Made by a program: the position numbers and the translations under genes | NCBI GenBank assembly: GCA_017412045.1 | Contig: JAFQOX010000005.1 | Coordinates: 1 to 36,425 of the forward strand | Direction: 5' to 3' | DNA: 36,425 nt | DNA from: Clostridia bacterium | GTDB taxonomy: Bacteria; Bacillota; Clostridia; Oscillospirales; CAG-272 | Part shown: positions 23,742-30,835 of the stretch, piece by piece | Numbering within the stretch: the stretch's first letter is position 1 | Layout of the letters: the number at the start of each line of letters is the position of its first letter | Notes under the pieces: generated by a model | Databases searched by the model: none | What the model saw: only the letters and a program-made list of their open reading frames with translations | Told to the model about the DNA's origin: nothing

Positions 23742-25196
23742 ATGGGAACACAAATTTCTGAAAAAGAAATCAGAGATATCGTTGCCAAGGTTCTGAACAA
23801 TATGCAGGGCGGCGCTCCCGAAGCGAAAGCGAAATGGAGTGCTTCCGAATATAACGGCAGAGCATACATCGGTGTTTTCAAGGATATGAACAAAGCGATC
23901 GAAGCGGCTAACGAGGGCTATAAGATGGTCCGCGCCATGACCGTGGAGGAGAGAGAAAAGATCATTACCGAGATCCGTAAGCTCGCGCGCGCAGAGGCTG
24001 CCGTCATGGCGGAAATGGGCGTTGCGGAGACCGGAATGGGTAAGGTCGAGCACAAGCGCCTCAAGCATATCCTCGTTGCCGACAAAACGCCCGGCACGGA
24101 AGATATTCAGTCCAATGCAAGAACCGGTGACCACGGTCTGACTCTGATCGAAATGGCTCCGTTCGGTGTTGTCGGCGCCATCACGCCCAGCACGAACCCC
24201 AGCGAAACCGTTATTTGTAATTCGATCGGTATGATCGCGGCAGGAAACGGCGTTGTTTTCAACCCCCACCCCAATGCGATCGCTACCTCCAACTATGCGG
24301 TTGACCTCGTTAACCGCGCATCCAAGGCGGCGGGCGGCCCCGAAATTCTCGTGGCTTCTACCGAAAAGCCCACCCTGGAATCCGCTTCCATCATGTACGG
24401 TCACAAGCTGATCCGCCTGCTCGTTTGCACCGGCGGTCCCGGCGTTGTCAAGGCGGTTCTTTCCTCCGGAAAGAAGGCGATCGGCGCAGGCGCGGGCAAT
24501 CCCCCCGTTATCGTTGACGATACTGCTGACGTTCAGAAGGCTGCAAAGGACATTATCGACGGCTGTACCTTCGATAACAACCTCCCCTGCATTGCCGAGA
24601 AGGAAGTATTTGCATTCAATAATATCGCTGACGACCTCATCGCAGGTATGAAGCGTAACGGCGCATACATGATCTCCCGCGAAGAAGCGGATAAGCTCGC
24701 AAAGATCGTTCTCGTGGAAAAGACGGGCAAGGACGGCAAGGTCAAGAAGATCGTCAACCGTGATTGCGTAGGCAGAGATGCAGACGTGATCCTCGCGAAG
24801 ATCGGCATCCGTGTCGGCAAAGACGTTCGTTGTATCATCTGCGAAGCAGATTTCAACCACGAATTCGTTCAGGAAGAGCTCATGATGCCCATCCTCCCCA
24901 TCGTCCGCGTTTCCAACATTGACGAAGCGATCGAGCTTGCCGTCAAGGCAGAACACGGCAACCGTCACACCGCGCATATGCACTCGAAGAACATCGACAA
25001 TCTTTCCAGATTCGCAAGAGCGGTTGAAACGACCATCTTCGTCAAGAACGCGCCCTCTTACGCAGGCATCGGCTTCGGCGGCGAAGGTCACACCACCTTT
25101 ACCATCGCAGGTCCTACGGGCGAAGGCATCACCTCCGCGCGCAGCTTCACCAGACAGCGCCGTTGCGTTATGGCTGACAGCTTCAGAATTATTTGA
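23742..25196 (+). CDS. pduP: CoA-acylating propionaldehyde dehydrogenase, PduP type
   Basis: PduP oxidises propanal with NAD and CoA to propionyl-CoA inside the compartment, keeping the toxic aldehyde contained. The 484-aa protein has an N-terminal encapsulation helix (SEKEIRDIVAKVLNNM, residues 6-21), a linker to about residue 40, and then the aldehyde dehydrogenase fold. Catalytic Cys283 lies in NNLPCIAEKE, with GAITPSTNPSET and VCTGGPGVV as cofactor-binding segments. AAGGAG lies 10 nt before the ATG. NADH made here is reoxidised by the alcohol dehydrogenase. Confidence 0.95.
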   Translation: MGTQISEKEIRDIVAKVLNNMQGGAPEAKAKWSASEYNGRAYIGVFKDMNKAIEAANEGYKMVRAMTVEEREKIITEIRKLARAEAAVMAEMGVAETGMGKVEHKRLKHILVADKTPGTEDIQSNARTGDHGLTLIEMAPFGVVGAITPSTNPSETVICNSIGMIAAGNGVVFNPHPNAIATSNYAVDLVNRASKAAGGPEILVASTEKPTLESASIMYGHKLIRLLVCTGGPGVVKAVLSSGKKAIGAGAGNPPVIVDDTADVQKAAKDIIDGCTFDNNLPCIAEKEVFAFNNIADDLIAGMKRNGAYMISREEADKLAKIVLVEKTGKDGKVKKIVNRDCVGRDADVILAKIGIRVGKDVRCIICEADFNHEFVQEELMMPILPIVRVSNIDEAIELAVKAEHGNRHTAHMHSKNIDNLSRFARAVETTIFVKNAPSYAGIGFGGEGHTTFTIAGPTGEGITSARSFTRQRRCVMADSFRII

Positions 25197-25211
25197 TCGG
25201 AGGGACATCGT

Positions 25212-25871
25212 ATGAGCACTTATGATTCCGCTATAATTTCCGAAATCATCAACCGCGTGATGGCAGAAATGGGCGGCACGGGCGCTGCCAAGAGCGACGA
25301 TTCTCTCGTCCCCGTCGGCGTTTCCAACCGTCACATCCACCTCACGCAGGAGCACGTAGAAATCCTTTTCGGTAAGGGCTATCAGCTGACTCCCCTCAAG
25401 GATCTCTCTCAGCCCGGTCAGTATGCCTGCAAGGAGCAGCTGACCATCATCGGACCTTCTCTCCGCTCCATCGAGGGCGTCCGCGTTCTCGGACCCGTCA
25501 GAAAGAGCTCTCAGGTAGAGATCTCCAGAACCGACTCCTACGTGCTGAAGGTGAAGCCCCCCGTCCGTGAATCCGGTGACATCGCAGGCTCTGCGCCCAT
25601 CACCATCATCGGACCCAAGGGCGTGGTCACGCTGAAGGAAGGCTGCATCATCGCCAACAGACACATTCACATGAGTCTTGAGGATGCCGCAAAATTCGGC
25701 GTAAAGGACGGTGACTACGTGACCGTGGAAGCAAACGGCGAACGCCGCACCACCTTCTACGACGTACAGATCCGCGCAAACGCTGCTTTCCGTCTGGAAA
25801 TGCACATTGATACCGACGATGCCAACGCGGCGGGAATCGGTAACGGCTTTAAAGTAAAGCTCGTGAAATAA
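25212..25871 (+). CDS. pduL: Phosphate propanoyltransferase, PduL type
   Basis: PduL converts propionyl-CoA and phosphate to propionyl-phosphate and free CoA, recycling CoA in the compartment and leading to ATP through a kinase not seen in this window. The 219-aa protein begins with an encapsulation helix (DSAIISEIINRVMAEM, residues 5-20). Two PduL domains each carry a metal-binding NRHIH motif (His41/His43 and His151/His153). GGAGGG precedes the ATG 15 nt after pduP. It is the last gene of the locus; a tandem terminator array starts directly after its stop. Confidence 0.96.
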   Translation: MSTYDSAIISEIINRVMAEMGGTGAAKSDDSLVPVGVSNRHIHLTQEHVEILFGKGYQLTPLKDLSQPGQYACKEQLTIIGPSLRSIEGVRVLGPVRKSSQVEISRTDSYVLKVKPPVRESGDIAGSAPITIIGPKGVVTLKEGCIIANRHIHMSLEDAAKFGVKDGDYVTVEANGERRTTFYDVQIRANAAFRLEMHIDTDDANAAGIGNGFKVKLVK

Positions 25872-25872
25872 C

Positions 25873-26230
25873 TTACTTTTTCTTTGCGAAAAGAAAAAGT
25901 AAGCAAAAAGAAACGAGTCGTGGCTCCCGCAATTCATTTTGCGGGGGCTTTTTTTCGCTTTTCTTTGCGAAAAGAAAAGCTTGGCAAAAGAAACGTGTCG
26001 TGGCTTCCGTAATTTATTTTGCGGAGGCTTTTTTTCGCTTTTCTTTGCGAAAAGAAAAGCTTGGCAAAAGAAACGTGTCGTGGCTCCCGTGATTCATTTT
26101 GCGGGGGCTTTTTTTCGCTTTTCTTTGCGAAAAGAAAAGCTTGGCAAAAGAAACGTGTCGTGGCTTCCGTAATTTATTTTGCGGGGGCTTTTTCGCTTTT
26201 CTTTGCGAAAAGAAAAGCTTGGCAAAAGAA
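25873..26230 (+). repeat. Tandem ~80-bp repeats, each a double hairpin with terminator
   Basis: Five copies of the hairpin core TTTCTTTGCGAAAAGAAA start near 25881, 25961, 26041, 26121 and 26199, a period of 80, 80, 80 and 78 bp. The first copy has a 14-bp perfect stem (25873-25886 with 25891-25904). Between copies lies a second hairpin, a GCTYCCG.. arm pairing with a GCGGRGGC arm, followed by a T-run. Copies differ mainly where wobble pairing keeps the second stem intact. The apparent reading frames across the array are repeat artefacts. Confidence 0.85.
25923..25955 (+). terminator. Intrinsic terminator of the microcompartment operon (first of four)
   Basis: A 10-bp stem with one G-T pair (25923-25932 with 25939-25948), a 6-nt loop and seven T form a strong terminator 52 nt after pduL. 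Related terminators follow at about 26003-26035, 26083-26115 and 26163-26193 in successive repeat units. Confidence 0.85.
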
Positions 26231-26267
26231 ACGTGTCTTGTGGGACTCTGTTATTTTATATTCCTTA

Positions 26268-26296
26268 TTGACAGTTTTGGAAACATCATTTATAAT
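26268..26296 (+). promoter_or_regulatory. Sigma-A promoter of the 794-residue protein
   Basis: A perfect -35 TTGACA (26268-26273) and -10 TATAAT (26291-26296) are separated by 17 nt, directly after the repeat array. Confidence 0.9.
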
Positions 26297-26326
26297 AAAA
26301 ATATATATGGATAAAGGAGGTTTAAA

Positions 26327-28711
26327 ATGGAAAATAGAGATCAATTACAAATCAGCATGATTCCCTATACGGAAACGCCTTCCATGGATTTGGATCAAAT
26401 CATTTTTGATTTGGATCGGCAAGTGGATTTGCTTTCAAGCAAGGCGGATTCGTGGGATTATATCGTTTCGATCGGCGCCGGCTTGCTTTGCGCGGCTTTG
26501 GATGTTCTGTGGGTTGGCGAATTTGACTGGGAAAGCGGACGGGCTTTGGCGGATGAAAAGGTAAACGAATTTGTGAAAAAGACCGCGAAAATGCTTGGCT
26601 GTGAGAGTGATGATTTGTCTGCTTCCGTGAAATTTCTGGAAAAGAAATTCCAGATTGCCGCCGATGGCAATACGCCTGATTTTGGCGGCGGATTGCAGCA
26701 TCATTTGCGGGATTTTGCGCATCATCCTACGATTGTGGGTTTGGCTTTTTCGCTTTTGACGCAATTTACGAAAAAATCGTACGGAACGGATCGGGACGGT
26801 CGGTTTATTGTGGTTGACGTTCCCGAAAAGCATCAAGTTTTCATCGGTGAAGATGTTCCGGAAAAAATATTTTACGGTACGGTGGTTTGGTTTTTCCACC
26901 TCGTGAGCGACGTTGCGGGCTCAAGCTCGACTGCCGGAAAAACGGGTGGGACGGGGATTCCCGGACCGATCCTGGCTTTGGCAAAGGAGCTTTCCGTTTT
27001 GCCGATCTTCAGAGATTTCAAGATTGGGGAAAATGAAGTGTCCGTATTTTTGTCCAAGCTGTTTAACGGAACCCTTTTTGCAGATCATGACGAAAACGGC
27101 AAAATCATCAGAGAAACTGCCGTTCGTTTTGACTTGCGCGGTGAGCTCGGCGTAGCGGTGGAGCTTGGCAGACAGGCGTTGCCCGTTGTTGCAAACGAGT
27201 GTATCGTCAGAACCTTCTATTTCATCAGACACTTGATTGAGGAGCTTCGGGAAAAGGAGCCGCATTCATTGGAAGAATGGAAGCGGATGGATTGGCAAAA
27301 AACGAAGCCGTTCAACAATCCGACGATAGCGAGAATGCTGACGGTTTCGACAGGCGTATTCACTGCGGTGGACGTGGGTGAAGCGATCGTATCGCAAAAA
27401 TATCTGCTTTCCGTGAATTACGTTGGCGTCGGACGCTTTGCCGTTGCGGTAGGTCAAGACGTGGCGTGGTGTCTGAAGGCGCGTGACGTCAGAAAAATCA
27501 AGGCGATGTACGAAAATATCAAGCATTTTGCTTTTACACGGGAAGATGAAAAAATCTATGAAAGAATAGGTGACGACGGAATGGATATGAATAAATTCGG
27601 ATTGACGCTGGAGCAAACGGAGATCCTTTATAATCTGGAATATCGGAAAACGCTGAACGATATAGAGCGTACGAAATTGCCGATCAACAACGAGGCTGTC
27701 AAGGCCTTGAAGCGCGAATGGCTGAGAGAATGGCAAGCCTTGATGACGGGCGCGTTTTCGAGCTTTTTGCAAGTGGAAAGCGCGGAATTGCATTGGTATT
27801 CCGAGTCGGAATTGGTGGAAAAAATCGAAGCGAACGATCCGAACGGAACGTGGTTCCGCTTGGCGCTTCTGGAAGCCATGCTGTTTGAGCCGTATTATAC
27901 CTTGGGCGTTGAAAAGGATAAAAAAGGAAACGAGGTTCCGAGTAAAAAATATAAGGATCTTCAGAATCCTCTCAACGGATATAAAAAGGGCGAGGGCGAC
28001 CGTTATCTGGAAAGCCTGTTTGTCGGAAAAGATTATGATAAAGACAGCATCAAGCGCTTCCGTAAATGCCACGATGCGGTTCTCCGTGAATTGAATGAGG
28101 TCATGAAGGCGGGACTGATCGCGCTTGGCGTAGCGGCAGTCGTTACCATTGCTTGTGTGGCGACGGCGGGCATTCTGGCTCCCAAGATTGCGGTCGTTTT
28201 GGTCGGTTCCCATTTTGCCGGTCTGCACGGCGCGGCGTTGACGAGTGCTTGTCTGGCATATCTCGGCGGCGGCGCGATTGCGGCAGGCGGTGCAGGTATG
28301 GTCGGCGGTACGATTGCGATTGTCGGCGGCGGTGCGGCGCTCGGTCTGGGCGTAGGCGCAGGTCTTGGCGGCGCGGTTGGCGCGGCGAGCCTGCTCGGAA
28401 AGAAATATACCATTATGCAGTCTGCAAAATTGCTTGTTTCCGTAAGAGAAATTTTCCTGAACGACGAGCACGATCTGGAATATTCCAATACGATTTACGA
28501 GCAATACGTCAAAAATATTGCGCAGATTGAAAAGGATCTGGTGGAATTGCGACTTCAGGCAGACGTTGAGTCCGATCCCAAACAGAAGAAAGAGCTGAAA
28601 GAAAAGATCAAAAAGACCGAGGAATCCGTGGATGCGATGAAGATCGCCATGAAGAGTATGCACAAATTCAAATCTTCCTTTGAACTTGGTATGAAGCAAA
28701 CGGAAGAATAA
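26327..28711 (+). CDS. Large protein of unknown function with glycine-zipper membrane segment
   Basis: I do not recognise a characterised family for this 794-aa protein. It has no signal peptide. Residues ~45-65 are hydrophobic (YIVSIGAGLLCAALDVLWV). The middle (200-560) is mostly helical and charged. Residues ~590-690 hold two or three hydrophobic segments, the second being very rich in glycine and alanine with GxxxG spacing (AYLGGGAIAAGGAGMVGGT). The last ~80 residues form a charged coiled coil. AAAGGAGG lies 6 nt before the ATG. Leu/Phe codons TTG and TTT are frequent, unlike the microcompartment genes, suggesting a different origin. A membrane-active or defence-type effector is one possibility, but no function can be assigned. 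Confidence 0.8.
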   Translation: MENRDQLQISMIPYTETPSMDLDQIIFDLDRQVDLLSSKADSWDYIVSIGAGLLCAALDVLWVGEFDWESGRALADEKVNEFVKKTAKMLGCESDDLSASVKFLEKKFQIAADGNTPDFGGGLQHHLRDFAHHPTIVGLAFSLLTQFTKKSYGTDRDGRFIVVDVPEKHQVFIGEDVPEKIFYGTVVWFFHLVSDVAGSSSTAGKTGGTGIPGPILALAKELSVLPIFRDFKIGENEVSVFLSKLFNGTLFADHDENGKIIRETAVRFDLRGELGVAVELGRQALPVVANECIVRTFYFIRHLIEELREKEPHSLEEWKRMDWQKTKPFNNPTIARMLTVSTGVFTAVDVGEAIVSQKYLLSVNYVGVGRFAVAVGQDVAWCLKARDVRKIKAMYENIKHFAFTREDEKIYERIGDDGMDMNKFGLTLEQTEILYNLEYRKTLNDIERTKLPINNEAVKALKREWLREWQALMTGAFSSFLQVESAELHWYSESELVEKIEANDPNGTWFRLALLEAMLFEPYYTLGVEKDKKGNEVPSKKYKDLQNPLNGYKKGEGDRYLESLFVGKDYDKDSIKRFRKCHDAVLRELNEVMKAGLIALGVAAVVTIACVATAGILAPKIAVVLVGSHFAGLHGAALTSACLAYLGGGAIAAGGAGMVGGTIAIVGGGAALGLGVGAGLGGAVGAASLLGKKYTIMQSAKLLVSVREIFLNDEHDLEYSNTIYEQYVKNIAQIEKDLVELRLQADVESDPKQKKELKEKIKKTEESVDAMKIAMKSMHKFKSSFELGMKQTEE

Positions 28712-28726
28712 TTGGGATGATTCCAT

Positions 28727-28765
28727 AAAAGCCAAAATCGTAGATGCGTCACGGTTTTGGCTTTT
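28727..28765 (+). terminator. Intrinsic terminator after the 794-residue protein gene
   Basis: A 15-bp stem with one G-T pair (28727-28741 with 28751-28765), a 9-nt loop, and A- and T-rich outer arms would act on the plus strand and possibly on both. Confidence 0.8.
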
Positions 28766-28803
28766 TATAATAGTCTTGTAACAAAAATGGCTAATATACA
28801 TCA

Positions 28804-28832
28804 TTGACAAAATAGCTATTTTTTGATATACT
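28804..28832 (+). promoter_or_regulatory. Toxin-antitoxin promoter with palindromic operator in the spacer
   Basis: The -35 TTGACA (28804-28809), a 17-nt spacer and -10 TATACT (28827-28832) form the promoter. AAAATAGCTATTTT, a 14-bp perfect palindrome at 28809-28822, fills the spacer. This is the expected place for an autoregulatory Phd-family site. Confidence 0.8.
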
Positions 28833-28871
28833 GATGATAGATAGAATACAGTCCGGAAAGGAGAGAAAATA

Positions 28872-29105
28872 ATGACAATTGTAACGGCAACCGAAATGCA
28901 GAATAATTTCGGCAGGTTTTTAAAAATGGTTCAGGAGGGTCATGAAATTGTAATTATCAAGAATGGTACGGAGGTCGCGCGCTTGATTTCCAAAGCGCAA
29001 ACGGTGTCGTTCCTTGCGGATACCCTTGTAGGCGTTCTTTCTTCCGACGTGGACGAGAAGCAAGCGCGCGCGGAAAGGATGGCGCGTTATGAAAGTTTTG
29101 ATTGA
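28872..29105 (+). CDS. Type II antitoxin, Phd/YefM family
   Basis: This 77-aa antitoxin has the Phd/YefM N-terminal DNA-binding fold: TATEMQNNFGRFLKMVQEGHEIVIIKNGTEVARLIS. The C-terminal ~30 residues are the acidic/basic toxin-binding tail. It should neutralise the PIN toxin and repress its own promoter. AAAGGAGAG precedes the ATG. The coding sequence overlaps the toxin gene by 17 nt, the usual arrangement for coupled translation. Confidence 0.93.
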   Translation: MTIVTATEMQNNFGRFLKMVQEGHEIVIIKNGTEVARLISKAQTVSFLADTLVGVLSSDVDEKQARAERMARYESFD

Positions 29106-29496
29106 TACGAACGTGATTCTTGACGTGCTTTGTAATCGAAAGGATTTTGTTGACGATGCTTTGAAGCTGTTCAAATACTGTGAAACGAATCAGATCAGTG
29201 GTTGTATTTCTGCGCTGTCCATTTCCAATATTGTTTATATTATGCGTAAAGAGCTGAATGCTGAACGAATCAAAGAAATTTTAACGACGTTGACGTCCCT
29301 GTTTACGGTGGTGGATTTGCGGGAAAGTGATCTGATGAAAGCGGCAAATCTGGATTTTGCCGATTATGAGGACGCTTTGCAATCGGTTTGTGCATCCAGA
29401 GTAAAGGCGAATTATATTGTTACGAGAAATATCAAGGATTTCAAAAACAGCGTCGTTCCGGCACTGAAGCCGTCGGAGCTTTTTGAAAGAATATAG
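29089..29496 (+). CDS. PIN-domain toxin (predicted ribonuclease)
   Basis: This 135-aa protein has the PIN nuclease fold with the acidic residues needed for metal binding: Asp6 in MKVLIDTNVILDVL, and the later DFADYEDALQ followed by VTRNIKDF. It is predicted to cleave RNA when freed from the antitoxin. The start ATG 29089 lies within the end of the antitoxin gene, about 10 nt after AAAGGA. The length and motifs are complete, so the system looks functional. Confidence 0.92.
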   Translation: MKVLIDTNVILDVLCNRKDFVDDALKLFKYCETNQISGCISALSISNIVYIMRKELNAERIKEILTTLTSLFTVVDLRESDLMKAANLDFADYEDALQSVCASRVKANYIVTRNIKDFKNSVVPALKPSELFERI

Positions 29497-29506
29497 ATCA
29501 ATTGGA

Positions 29507-29542
29507 AAGGCTCCTGCCGTCACCGGTAGGAGCCTTGTTTTT
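29507..29542 (+). terminator. Intrinsic terminator after the PIN toxin
   Basis: A 13-bp stem with one G-T pair (29507-29519 with 29524-29536) and a following T-rich run lie about 10 nt after the toxin stop. Confidence 0.88.
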
Positions 29543-29651
29543 ATTCCATAGGAAATTGCGCAAAATCAACCTCGCCGTTTGCATTGTTGAGATACAAGCC
29601 AAACTTGGATAGGCGAGCAACTTCGAGCGGGCGTTGCCCGCTTTTTTAAAC
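29538..29651 (+). repeat. Dispersed ~115-bp element, left inverted copy
   Basis: This stretch matches the reverse complement of 32828-32943 over nearly its whole length, with the best blocks being CATAGGAAATTGCGCAAA (from 29547), AACCTCGCCGTTT, GATAGGCGAGCAAC and the final hairpin. It ends in a 7-bp hairpin, AGCGGGC (29626-29632) with GCCCGCT (29636-29642), followed by six T, so it also works as a plus-strand terminator facing into the fucI cassette. Confidence 0.85.
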
Positions 29652-29662
29652 ACTTGATGAAT

Positions 29663-30715
29663 TCAGCGCCGCACCCTGACGTTCATGTGCATGACGTTCA
29701 CGCGATTTCCCTTATAACTGTCGGAGTATTGGACGAGCAGAAAATTTCCGTTTTCGTCCGTCAGATTCAGATTGTTGGAATAAAAGGCGCCGACTTTTTC
29801 TTTGCGGATCAGAAGCTCGCCCTCGTCCCAATGATAGCCGTCGGGGGAGGTGTAGAAAACGAAGCCCTTTACGCCGCCGGCTCTGCCGTGGAGAACGTAT
29901 ACGCCGTCGATCAAGCCGACCTGCGGATTGCGAATGCCCTTTGCCAGATAGCAGGGACCCTCGTTCGTCCAGGTCTTTCCGCCGTCGTAGCTGACGGCGT
30001 GATCCATTTCGCTTTCCTTGGCTTCGTTATAGGCGTAGACGTGAAGAACGTTTTTTTCGTCGAAAAGAAATGCGCCGTAGCCTCTTCTGTACGGCTCGAT
30101 TGGGACGACGCAAAGCTCCTCGAAGCTTTCGCCGTTGTTTTCGCTGACGTAGATGCGGTAGACGTGCTCCTCGGTTTCTCCCAGAAAATGCGGATTGCAG
30201 AGATGCAGAACGTAGATTTTTCCGTCGTGGTAAAGCGCATCGTAGCTTCTGCCCGCGTAAGGGGAATACTCCTTCGGCTCGCTCCACGTCTTTCCGAAAT
30301 CCTCGCTGACGATATAGGTCGGCGTTGCCCACGGCTCACAGCAATATTTGTGCGTGGCATCGTTTCTCAGGCAGAAGGCGATGATCTTTCCGTCTGCGGT
30401 CGTGACCGCTTTTTCGACGGAAATATAATGGATGGCATCCAGAAAGCTGTCAAAGGAATATTTCAGCGTGTAAAAATCCGAATAGGTTTTGCCGGCATCC
30501 TCGGAGATACGGTATTCCACCCATCCGCAGGGGACATGCCCGTCGATGCGGAGCGCCGAGCAGTTTGAGTTGAAATCAATAAAGCATCCGGGCTTGAATT
30601 CCGTCATGGCGTGGGTCATGTGTCCGCTTCTGCCTCTCGCTTCGTTGTCGACGAATACGGTCGGTTGTTCCAGCTCCACGGTATAGCCGTCTCTCTTGAT
30701 CGTTCTGAAAATCAT
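29663..30715 (-). CDS. BNR/Asp-box repeat protein, sialidase-fold family
   Basis: This 350-aa protein has at least four Asp-box (BNR) motifs on successive blades: SEDAGKTYSD, SEDFGKTWSE, SENNGESFEE and SYDGGKTWTN. This gives a six-bladed beta-propeller like exo-alpha-sialidases. The start is ATG 30715, with GGAGA 6 nt upstream. There is no signal peptide, so it acts in the cytoplasm. The fold is safe but the substrate is not: the genomic setting beside fucI and an alpha-L-rhamnosidase suggests action on host or plant glycan pieces. It lies downstream of fucI on the same strand but has a terminator between them. Confidence 0.82.
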   Translation of the reverse strand: MIFRTIKRDGYTVELEQPTVFVDNEARGRSGHMTHAMTEFKPGCFIDFNSNCSALRIDGHVPCGWVEYRISEDAGKTYSDFYTLKYSFDSFLDAIHYISVEKAVTTADGKIIAFCLRNDATHKYCCEPWATPTYIVSEDFGKTWSEPKEYSPYAGRSYDALYHDGKIYVLHLCNPHFLGETEEHVYRIYVSENNGESFEELCVVPIEPYRRGYGAFLFDEKNVLHVYAYNEAKESEMDHAVSYDGGKTWTNEGPCYLAKGIRNPQVGLIDGVYVLHGRAGGVKGFVFYTSPDGYHWDEGELLIRKEKVGAFYSNNLNLTDENGNFLLVQYSDSYKGNRVNVMHMNVRVRR

Positions 30716-30773
30716 AAGCGTTCTCCTTTTTATGATATAGAAATCTTTTTCGGCGGGCGTTGCCCGTGATTGC

Positions 30774-30801
30774 AAAATCGGCAGAGGAAAACCTCTGCCG
30801 A
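30774..30801 (-). terminator. Intrinsic terminator after fucI
   Basis: A 10-bp perfect stem (30778-30787 with 30792-30801), a 4-nt loop and, reading leftward, four T end the fucI transcript about 35 nt after its stop. A short CGGGC-GTT-GCCCG hairpin, the same core as the flanking repeats, lies at about 30755-30766. Confidence 0.75.
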
Positions 30802-30835
30802 CAGTGTCATGGATCAGCGAATGCTTCGCTTAAAA

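Noticed and set aside
23733..25937. Minus-strand open frame opposite pduP and pduL
   Set aside because: It is an antisense shadow that spans two real genes and the gap between them.
25873..26230. Possible CRISPR array
   Set aside because: Units repeat over their full 80 bp with no variable spacers, and no cas genes are nearby.
25939..26360. Overlapping small reading frames over the 80-bp repeats, with repeated FFAFLCEKKSLAKETC-like text
   Set aside because: The repeated peptide arises from translating the hairpin units; starts have no ribosome sites and the frames run through several intrinsic terminators.
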